Shown here piece after piece: positions 24,574 to 31,688 of a stretch of DNA of 64,000 nucleotides (the first letter of the stretch is position 1; each line of letters opens with the position of its first letter). Both the position numbers and the translations under genes were made by a program. The stretch spans positions 2,603,441-2,667,440 of the forward strand of contig OZ243964.1 in NCBI GenBank assembly GCA_965214635.1, read 5' to 3'. This DNA comes from Bin90 sp965214635 (GTDB lineage Bacteria; Chloroflexota; Dehalococcoidia; Lucifugimonadales; JADFKI01). The notes under the pieces are model-generated. The model saw only the letters and a program-made list of their open reading frames with translations, searched no databases and was not told where the DNA came from.

Positions 24574-26127
24574 ATGCCTGAAGACAAGGTAATCATCTTC
24601 GACACCACGCTGCGCGACGGCGAGCAGTCGGCGGGCATCGGGTTGACCACGCAAGAGAAGCTGGAGATAGCACGCCAGCTGGATCGGCTGGGTGTGGATG
24701 TCATAGAAGCTGGGTTTGCCGCAAGCTCGCCCGGCGACTTCCGTGCGGTACAGACCATCGCGCGCGATGTTCGCCGCCCCGTCATCGCATCGTTGGCGCG
24801 CTGCGTGCTGCCCGATGTGGACGCCGCTTGGCAAGCCATCAAAGACGCCGAACGCCCGCGCATCCATGTGTTCATATCTAGCTCCGATGTGCAGATTATG
24901 AACCAGCTCCGCAAGAACCCGGAAGAGGTGATGGACATGGCTATCGCCTCTGTCGAGCGCGCCAAGAGCTACTGCGACGATGTGGAGTTCTCGCCGATGG
25001 ACGCCACACGCACAGACGCCGAATACCTGTACAAGATGCTGGAAGGCGCAATAGCCGCCGGCGCAACGACCATCAATGTGCCAGACACCGTGGGCTATGT
25101 GATGCCGTGGGAGTTCCGAGAGCGCATCCGCCTCATCAAAGAGAATGTGCCGAACATAGACAAGGCGACGCTGAGCGTGCACTGCCACAACGACCTAGGG
25201 CAAGCAGTGGGCAACAGCCTTGCGGCGGTGGCTGAGGGCGCGCGGCAGGTGGAAGGCTGCATCAACGGCTTGGGCGAGCGCGCCGGCAACGCCGCCCTAG
25301 AAGAGGTCATCATGGCGCTGGAAACGCGCAAGGATATGTACGGCGTGTCCACCAGCGTGAACACGCGCCAGATATACCGCACCAGCCGCTTGGTGAGCGA
25401 CATCACCGGCTTCCCCGTACAGCCGAACAAGGCTGTGGTGGGCGCAAACGCCTTCCGCCACGCATCTGGCATCCACCAAGACGGCGTGCTCAAAGAGCGC
25501 ACCACCTTCGAGATCATGGATCCGCAAGACATCGGCTGGCCGAGCAACGAACTGGTGCTGGGCAAGCTGAGCGGGCGGGCGGGGCTGCGCTCGCGCCTCG
25601 ACGAACTTGGCTACCACTTGGAGCAAGACGAACTGAACGAGACGTTCGAGGCGTTCAAGAACCTCGCTGACCGCAAGCCTGAGGTTACGGACGCCGACCT
25701 CGTGGCGCTGATGAGCAGCCAGCGGCGCATCGCCGATGTGCCGAACACCTACACCTTGGAACACATACAGGTGTCGTGCGGCAACCACGATGTGCCCACC
25801 GCCACGGTAACGCTGGTGAACCCGGACGGCGACTCTACCACGGATGCCGCCACCGGCACCGGCCCAATAGACGCCGTGTACAAGGCGATAAACCGCATCG
25901 TAGAGGTGCCAAACAGGCTGACGGAGTATCGCGTGGACGCCGTTACCGAAGGCATAGACGCTCTCGGCGATGTAACCATACGCATCGAGAAGGACAGCAA
26001 CGCCTATGTCGGGCGCGGCTCGGACACGGACATCATTGTGGCGAGCGCCAAAGCGTACATGAATGCGCTGAACCGACTGATAGCGACTGAAGACTTGCGC
26101 CCTACGGAGGAAGTACCGATTTCGTAG
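24574..26127 (+). CDS. leuA: 2-isopropylmalate synthase
   Basis: A 517-residue enzyme condensing acetyl-CoA with 2-oxoisovalerate, the committed step of leucine synthesis. The catalytic barrel has FDTTLRDGEQSAGIG (start signature with metal Asp), LSVHCHNDLGQAVGNS (the HxH metal motif), EGCINGLGERAGNAALEEV and HASGIHQDGVLKE. The C-terminal LeuA_dimer regulatory domain (from about 390, with VTLVNPDGDSTTDAATGTGPIDAVYKAINRI) is complete, so leucine feedback is expected. ATG 24574 follows AGGAGAG. It is separated from leuC by a structured leader. Confidence 0.97.
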   Translation: MPEDKVIIFDTTLRDGEQSAGIGLTTQEKLEIARQLDRLGVDVIEAGFAASSPGDFRAVQTIARDVRRPVIASLARCVLPDVDAAWQAIKDAERPRIHVFISSSDVQIMNQLRKNPEEVMDMAIASVERAKSYCDDVEFSPMDATRTDAEYLYKMLEGAIAAGATTINVPDTVGYVMPWEFRERIRLIKENVPNIDKATLSVHCHNDLGQAVGNSLAAVAEGARQVEGCINGLGERAGNAALEEVIMALETRKDMYGVSTSVNTRQIYRTSRLVSDITGFPVQPNKAVVGANAFRHASGIHQDGVLKERTTFEIMDPQDIGWPSNELVLGKLSGRAGLRSRLDELGYHLEQDELNETFEAFKNLADRKPEVTDADLVALMSSQRRIADVPNTYTLEHIQVSCGNHDVPTATVTLVNPDGDSTTDAATGTGPIDAVYKAINRIVEVPNRLTEYRVDAVTEGIDALGDVTIRIEKDSNAYVGRGSDTDIIVASAKAYMNALNRLIATEDLRPTEEVPIS

Positions 26128-26142
26128 TCTTTGCAAAGAACA

Positions 26143-26198
26143 AGCGCCCCTCCCCTAGCAAGGGTGTCCGACGAGATATTCCTGCGGGGAGAGGCGCT
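26143..26198 (+). promoter_or_regulatory. Long imperfect hairpin in the leuA-leuC leader
   Basis: AGCGCC-C-CTCCCC (26143-26155) pairs with GGGGAG-A-GGCGCT (26186-26198), 12 base pairs around a single C/A mismatch and a 30-nt loop. It lies 114 nt before the leuC ATG. There is no T-run next to it, so it is more likely an RNA-stability or regulatory structure than a terminator. Confidence 0.45.
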
Positions 26199-26311
26199 GT
26201 ACGAATACTGCACCCATTCCAGATTTTCGGCTCTGTGAGAAGGGGCTTTTGCCCAAAACTCCAAGTCGAAACGACACTGCAGAACACACAAAACAACTTT
26301 TGAGGACAAAA

Positions 26312-27712
26312 ATGCCACCAAAGACAATGTTCGAGAAGATTTGGGACAGCCATGTGGTTCACGAAGAGGTGGGGCAGCCCACCGTCTTGTATGTGGACTT
26401 GCATCTCGTCCACGAAGTTACATCGCCGCAGGCGTTCGATGGGCTGCGGATGACGGGACGCCGTGTGCGCCGCACCGACCTGACGGTCGCCACCGCCGAC
26501 CACAACACCCCCACTTGGGATCTGTCCCTGCCCATCACCGACCCCATCGCACAGCAGCAGTTGGATGCGCTCAGCCGCAACTGCGAAGAGTTCGGCATCA
26601 CGCTGTACGACCGCTTCAGCCCGCTGCAAGGCATCGTGCATGTCATCGGGCCGGAGCAGGGTTACACGCAGCCGGGCAAGGTCATCGTCTGCGGCGATAG
26701 CCACACATCCACGCACGGCGCTTTCGGCGCTTTCGCAATGGGCATCGGCACATCCGAAGTAGAGCATGTGCTCGCTACGCAGACGCTGCGCCAGTTCAAG
26801 CCCAAGACGATGGAGATACGCGTCAACGGCAGTCTGCCCGCCGGCGTTACCGCCAAGGATGTGGTGCTGAGCATCATCAGGCATATCGGCGTGGCAGGCG
26901 CAACCGGGCATGTCATCGAGTACACGGGCGAGGCTATCCGATCCATGTCGATGGAGGGGCGCATGACCGTGTGCAACATGTCCATAGAGGGCGGCGGACG
27001 CGCGGGAATGATTGCGCCGGACGACACCACATTCGAGTATATGCGCGGTCGCCCTCAGGTGCCGCAAGGCGATGACTTTGACGCCGCCGTGGAGCAGTGG
27101 CGCTCGCTCGCCTCCGACGAGGGCGCAGAGTACGACAGCCTCGTGGAGATAGACGGCAGCGCCCTCGAGCCGCATGTTACTTGGGGCACGAACCCGGGCA
27201 TGGTCGTCCCCGTAACGGCGCGCGTCCCAGATCCCAACTCGTACGATGACGCTGGGGAAAAGGAATCCGCCGAGCGCGCCCTGCAATACATGGGGCTTGA
27301 GCCGAACACGCCCATGCAGGACATCAAGCTTGACCGCATATTCATCGGCTCATGCACGAACTCACGCATCGACGACCTGCGCTCCGCCGCTGAGGTCGCA
27401 CGCGGGCGCAAGGTGAGCGACGATGTGTACGCCATGGTCGTGCCGGGGTCTGCCGCCATCAAGAAGCAGGCAGAGGATGAAGGCTTGGACGCCATATTCA
27501 AGGATGCCGGCTTCGACTGGCGTGTGGCGGGCTGCTCCATGTGTCTGGGGATGAACCCGGACATCATCCAGCCCGGCGAGCGCTGCGCCTCCACCTCCAA
27601 CCGCAACTTCGAGGGACGGCAAGGCAAGGGCGGCAGGACGCACCTCGTCAGCCCAGAGATGGCAGCGGCGGCGGCAATCGCAGGCCACTTCGTGGACATC
27701 CGAGAATGGTAG
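26312..27712 (+). CDS. leuC: 3-isopropylmalate dehydratase large subunit
   Basis: A 466-residue aconitase-family subunit isomerising 2- to 3-isopropylmalate with LeuD. The 4Fe-4S ligands are Cys in FIGSCTNSRIDDLR and the CSMCLGMNPD pair. VCGDSHTSTHGAFGAFAMGIGTSEVEHVLATQTL is the usual substrate-binding block, and NRNFEGRQGKGGRTHLVSPEMAAAAAI ends the protein. ATG 26312 follows GAGGAC and gives normal length; the frame extends to 26249 without a ribosome site. The gene for its partner LeuD is separated by an inserted cytochrome c gene. Confidence 0.96.
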   Translation: MPPKTMFEKIWDSHVVHEEVGQPTVLYVDLHLVHEVTSPQAFDGLRMTGRRVRRTDLTVATADHNTPTWDLSLPITDPIAQQQLDALSRNCEEFGITLYDRFSPLQGIVHVIGPEQGYTQPGKVIVCGDSHTSTHGAFGAFAMGIGTSEVEHVLATQTLRQFKPKTMEIRVNGSLPAGVTAKDVVLSIIRHIGVAGATGHVIEYTGEAIRSMSMEGRMTVCNMSIEGGGRAGMIAPDDTTFEYMRGRPQVPQGDDFDAAVEQWRSLASDEGAEYDSLVEIDGSALEPHVTWGTNPGMVVPVTARVPDPNSYDDAGEKESAERALQYMGLEPNTPMQDIKLDRIFIGSCTNSRIDDLRSAAEVARGRKVSDDVYAMVVPGSAAIKKQAEDEGLDAIFKDAGFDWRVAGCSMCLGMNPDIIQPGERCASTSNRNFEGRQGKGGRTHLVSPEMAAAAAIAGHFVDIREW

Positions 27713-27797
27713 ATGGACATCGGCGGCTTGCCGACCAGAGTCTTGGCTCTGTCTAACGAATACGCGCCCCAACTCGCCGCGTGCAGGATGTGAGAGC

Positions 27798-28145
27798 ATG
27801 GTCAATCGCAGTACGAAGTGGTTGATGCTTGGGGCGATGGTGATGGTGAGCGCAATGGCTTGCGGCGCACAGCCGAGTGGTGCTGAATTATTCGCTGACA
27901 ACTGCGCCCAATGCCACGGCGCCAAAGCGGACGGCACGGCTACCGGGCCGCCGTTGGTGCACAGGTTATATGAACCCGGCCATCACGCGGACTTTGCGTT
28001 TCAGAATGCGGTGCAGAACGGCATTGTGGCGCACCACTGGAATTTTGGCGATATGCCGGCAGTCCCCGGACTATCAGAAGGCGAGGTAGCAGCGGTTATC
28101 GAACATGTGCGGCAGCTGCAGCGGCAAGCAGGCATCATCAAATAG
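27798..28145 (+). CDS. Small exported mono-heme cytochrome c
   Basis: A 115-residue c-type cytochrome. Residues 1-22 are a basic-then-hydrophobic export signal ending VSAMAC, possibly a weak lipobox with C22. The heme site is NCAQCHGAKADG (C36, C39, H40) and the likely distal ligand is M86 in FGDMPAVPG. EGEVAAVIEHVRQLQ is the terminal helix of class I cytochromes. It should shuttle electrons outside the membrane. It lies between leuC (85 bp) and leuD (35 bp) on the same strand, an unexpected place with no functional link to leucine synthesis that I know of. Confidence 0.9.
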   Translation: MVNRSTKWLMLGAMVMVSAMACGAQPSGAELFADNCAQCHGAKADGTATGPPLVHRLYEPGHHADFAFQNAVQNGIVAHHWNFGDMPAVPGLSEGEVAAVIEHVRQLQRQAGIIK

Positions 28146-28180
28146 GCAAGAAAGATATGACGAGGTAAAGGTTAAAGGCA

Positions 28181-28801
28181 ATGGAAGCATTCACAGCACA
28201 TAGCGGTGTGGTTGCGCCGCTTAACAGGGTCAATGTGGACACCGACCAGATTATACCCAAGCAGTTTCTCAAGCGCATCGAGCGCACTGGCTTCGGGCAG
28301 TTCCTGTTCAACGATTGGCGCTTTCACGAAGACGGCTCGGACAACGCCGACTTCATCCTCAACAAGCCCGGCTACGAGAGCGCATCTATCTTGGTTGCGG
28401 GGCGCAACTTCGGCTCAGGCTCGTCGCGCGAGCATGCGCCCTGGGCGCTGCAAGACTACGGCTTCCGCTGCATCATCGCCCCGAGCTTTGCTGACATCTT
28501 CTACAACAACTGTTTCCAAAACGGTGTGTTGCCCGTAACGCTGCCCGAGGATGTGGTGGAGCGCATCTTGGAGAAGGCGGAGAACACGCCGGGCTACACG
28601 CTCACTGTGGACTTGGACGGGCAGCGCGTATGGGATGACGATGAGGAAATCTCGGCGTCGTTCGACATAGAGTCGTTCCGCCGCCACCTGCTGCTGAACG
28701 GGTTGGACGACATCGGGTTGACGCTGGAGCGAGAAGACGCCATCGCCGCATTCGAGGCGAACCGCAGCCCGCACGGGGGGACGCTGACTGTGGGCAGGTG
28801 A
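28181..28801 (+). CDS. leuD: 3-isopropylmalate dehydratase small subunit
   Basis: A 206-residue swivel-domain subunit. NVDTDQIIPKQFLKRIERTGFG and the substrate-recognition loop GRNFGSGSSREHAPWALQDYG are both typical of LeuD, as is FADIFYNNCFQNGVLPV. It completes the LeuC active site. It is the last gene of the forward branched-chain block and is convergent with the ion-channel gene about 30 bp away. leuB, the next enzyme of the pathway, is not in the window. Confidence 0.96.
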   Translation: MEAFTAHSGVVAPLNRVNVDTDQIIPKQFLKRIERTGFGQFLFNDWRFHEDGSDNADFILNKPGYESASILVAGRNFGSGSSREHAPWALQDYGFRCIIAPSFADIFYNNCFQNGVLPVTLPEDVVERILEKAENTPGYTLTVDLDGQRVWDDDEEISASFDIESFRRHLLLNGLDDIGLTLEREDAIAAFEANRSPHGGTLTVGR

Positions 28802-28831
28802 TATTAAGCGCCCTGATGCTACCCCTTGCTG

Positions 28832-29680
28832 CTAGCGCTCGGCGGCGGGCGGAGGCTCATCCGAGTCGTCGGGCAGCAGCAGTCCAGACTTTTCGACGCG
28901 ATCTTCAAGCCGCCTCAGCGTTCTGCGGGTGGAGCGCAGTTCGCGCAGGATCTCGTCGCGTGATGCTGGGCGCTCCAACTCTCGAAGCTGCTCCATCTTC
29001 GCCTCATCGAGGTTGTTGATTACCACAGCGATGAACAGGTTGATTACCACGAAAGTCCCTGTTACTACGAAACTCGCAAAGTATATCCACGCCAGAGGGT
29101 ACACCTCCATGGCGGTGTCCATGATGTCTGTCCAGCCCTCGAGGGTCAGCAAGCGGAACATCGTCAGCACCGACACACCGAGGTTCCGCCAGTATGTCGG
29201 GTCGTGTTCGTGGAAGAGCTGGTGGCCTATGATGGCGTAGATGTATACGATGAGGCTCATCAGCAGCATGATGTGTCCGATGCTGGGAATGGAACGCACC
29301 AGCGTGGTAACCATCAGCCGCAGTTCTTGAATAGTGGAGATTAGCCGCAAGACGCGCATCAGACGGGCGAGCCGTGCTACGACGGCGAATTGGCCCGTGG
29401 CAGGAATTAGCGAGAACACGATGATCAGGAAGTCGAAGACATTCCAGCCGTCCTTGAAGTAGCGGTCTATCCGCGGCGCTTCGGCAGCCATCTTGAGCAA
29501 CGCCTCTAATATGAATATGCCGATGGTTATCTGGTGTCCAAGTTCGAACCAGTATCCGTACTTTGCGGTCAGGGTGGGGGAAGTCCCCATGCCCAACAGG
29601 ACGGCGTTGCCTATGATAAGCGCAATTATGGCGTACTCGAAGGCGAGTGTGCTGACAATTCGCTGTGCGATGTTTCTCAT
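28832..29680 (-). CDS. Single-domain voltage-gated cation channel (NaChBac/Cav family)
   Basis: A 282-residue six-helix channel subunit forming tetramers in the membrane. S1-S3 occupy about 12-95; S4 has arginines at every third position (R103, R106, R109, R112 in ARLARLMRVLR); S5 is 133-152; the pore loop contains the filter TLEGWTD (179-185); S6 is about 198-222 with VVINLFIAVVINNL. The cytoplasmic tail is acidic and coiled-coil-like (LRELERPASRDEILRELRS). The Gly after Glu in the filter differs from NaChBac-type TLESW and resembles the glycine-containing filter of the native calcium channel CavMr. It begins 13 bp after accDA, so the two are probably cotranscribed. Confidence 0.9.
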   Translation of the reverse strand: MRNIAQRIVSTLAFEYAIIALIIGNAVLLGMGTSPTLTAKYGYWFELGHQITIGIFILEALLKMAAEAPRIDRYFKDGWNVFDFLIIVFSLIPATGQFAVVARLARLMRVLRLISTIQELRLMVTTLVRSIPSIGHIMLLMSLIVYIYAIIGHQLFHEHDPTYWRNLGVSVLTMFRLLTLEGWTDIMDTAMEVYPLAWIYFASFVVTGTFVVINLFIAVVINNLDEAKMEQLRELERPASRDEILRELRSTRRTLRRLEDRVEKSGLLLPDDSDEPPPAAER

Positions 29681-29693
29681 TCGTGCTTAACCT

Positions 29694-31487
29694 CTATGCG
29701 GGAGAGTCATCGTCTTGTGAGGTTGTGGTTTCCTGCGAGCGGCGCAGGGATATGCGTCTCATCCCGGTGGACACCATGCCTTGCAGCGCGCGCGCCTCGC
29801 GGTTGACGGCTGCGCTGATGTATGAGCTGTATTCGCCCATGTTGCGGAACTTCTTGTAGCGCTCTTTCAGCAGGCGTTTGATGGGCTTGGCTTGCAGCTC
29901 GGCAAGCTCTTGCAGCAGGACACGCCGCAGCTGGCGTGCCGCCTCGTTCGGGTCGGTGTGCGCGCCGCCGGGTGGCTCTTGGACGAGCATGTCGACGATG
30001 CGATACTCGCGGCAGTCGTGCGCCGTCAGTTTGAGCGATTCGGCGACCTCGTCCGCGCGCCCTTCGTCTTGGTATATGAGTTCGGCGGCGCCTTCGGGCG
30101 ATATGACGGAGTAGATGGCGTTTTCCATCATCAGCACGCGGTCGGTTACGCCGAAAGCCAGCGCCGCTTCGCTGCCGCCCTCGCCGATGACCACGCCTAC
30201 CGACGGCGTTGCAACGCCACTCAGCTGCGTTATCGTGCTTGCGATTGCCACTCCAAGCCCGTGTTCCTCGGATGTGATGCTGACATCGGGGCCGGGTGAG
30301 TCCAGCAGCGTAATGATGGGCAGGTCGAACTTGCGCGCCATGTTGAATGCGCGCTGCGCCTTGCGAAATCCCTCCGGCGCTATGCCGCGCCCAGACGGTC
30401 TGATGCGCTCTTGTCCCACCACCATCACCGTCTGCCCGCCTAGGCTGCCGAAGCCGCAGATGACGGAGGGGTCGTCTGACCCGCTACGGTCGCCGTGTAT
30501 CTCGATGAAGTTGGCGAACACGCGCTCGATGTACTCCGATGCGGTGGGGCGATATTCGTGGCGCGCCAGCCGCACCGAGTCCCACGCATCGGTGCGCTGC
30601 GGCTCAACCATCTGCGGGCTGCTCTTGCGGCGCGGCGTTAGGCTGTACTGCTGTCCGAGCAGCTCCAGCATGGTGGCGAGTAGGGTTCGCAGATGGGAGC
30701 GGTCCACGATGCCGTCGAGCAGCCCGTATTGCAGATGCGCCTCGGCGGTCTGAGAGCTGCTGGGCAGCGGCTCTTCGGTGGCTTCTTTCAGGTCGCGCAC
30801 GGGGGAGAAGCCGACGATGGCTTCGGGTTCGGCGACGACGATGTCGGCGAGGCTTGCGAAGCCTGCGTAAGTCTGCCCGATGGCGGGGTTTGCTAGGGCG
30901 GCGATGAAGGGCAGCCCGGTTTCGGCGTACTTCACGGCGGCGATGGAAGTCTTCGCCATCTGCATCAGCGACAGCACACCCTCTTGGATGCGCGCACCGC
31001 CGCTGGTGATGACTGCGAGCACGGGCAGGTTGCGCTTGGCTGCCTGCTCGAAAGCGAGCGCTATCTTTTCGCCAACCACGCAGCCCATCGTGCCGCCCAT
31101 GAAGCCGAAGTCTAGCGCAATGAGCATTATGGGGCTGCCGCCTATGGCGCATCTGCCGGTTACCACCGCTTCGGCAAGCCCGGTGCGCCGTTGGTCGCTG
31201 AATATGCGCTGCTTGTACGAGCCGCGCGACGAGAACGACAGCGGGTCGAGCGAGGTTACGGATCGGTTTATCTCGCGAAAACTGCCCTTGTCCACGAGCG
31301 ATGTGATGCGCTCGCGCGCCGTGATGCTGTAGTGGAAGCGGCACACGGGGCAAACTCGCAGCGTCAAATACAAGTCGGATAGCGCCATGCTTTGGCCGCA
31401 CACGAGGCAGATTTCGCGCTCGTGCGGCTCGGCTTCCCCGTTGCGCCCGCCTTTGACTGAACTCAAGATGCCGGTAAGGTTACGCAT
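29694..31487 (-). CDS. accDA: Fused acetyl-CoA carboxylase carboxyltransferase, beta (AccD) plus alpha (AccA)
   Basis: A 597-residue single chain. Residues 1-290 are AccD: zinc finger C27/C30/C46/C49, LIALDFGFMGGTMGCVVGEKI, VITSGGARIQEG. Residues about 300-565 are AccA: YIERVFANFIEIHGDRSGSDD, IAPEGFRKAQRAFNMARKFDLPIITLLDSPGPD, GEGGSEAALAFGVTDRVLMMENAIYSVISPEGAA. It transfers carboxyl from carboxybiotin to acetyl-CoA, making malonyl-CoA for fatty acid synthesis. Most bacteria encode the halves separately; fused forms occur in some lineages. ATG 31487 follows GGGAGGG. accB and accC are not in the window. Confidence 0.95.
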   Translation of the reverse strand: MRNLTGILSSVKGGRNGEAEPHEREICLVCGQSMALSDLYLTLRVCPVCRFHYSITARERITSLVDKGSFREINRSVTSLDPLSFSSRGSYKQRIFSDQRRTGLAEAVVTGRCAIGGSPIMLIALDFGFMGGTMGCVVGEKIALAFEQAAKRNLPVLAVITSGGARIQEGVLSLMQMAKTSIAAVKYAETGLPFIAALANPAIGQTYAGFASLADIVVAEPEAIVGFSPVRDLKEATEEPLPSSSQTAEAHLQYGLLDGIVDRSHLRTLLATMLELLGQQYSLTPRRKSSPQMVEPQRTDAWDSVRLARHEYRPTASEYIERVFANFIEIHGDRSGSDDPSVICGFGSLGGQTVMVVGQERIRPSGRGIAPEGFRKAQRAFNMARKFDLPIITLLDSPGPDVSITSEEHGLGVAIASTITQLSGVATPSVGVVIGEGGSEAALAFGVTDRVLMMENAIYSVISPEGAAELIYQDEGRADEVAESLKLTAHDCREYRIVDMLVQEPPGGAHTDPNEAARQLRRVLLQELAELQAKPIKRLLKERYKKFRNMGEYSSYISAAVNREARALQGMVSTGMRRISLRRSQETTTSQDDDSPA

Positions 31488-31688
31488 CGTGCCCTCCCCC
31501 GCCTTGCGGACTGCCTGCCACCATTGAAGGCGCGCGGTGCGTCAGCAGTGTCCCAACCATTCCGGTAAGGAAAGCGACTCTGCGGCGTTCTCATATGACG
31601 ATATGGCGTGCCGCAGAGTTTGCGTCTTGTGGGTTGCCGCACCTGTTTTGATGCCCTGCAAGGCTTGCTCGTCTTGGGATGTCGGGTA

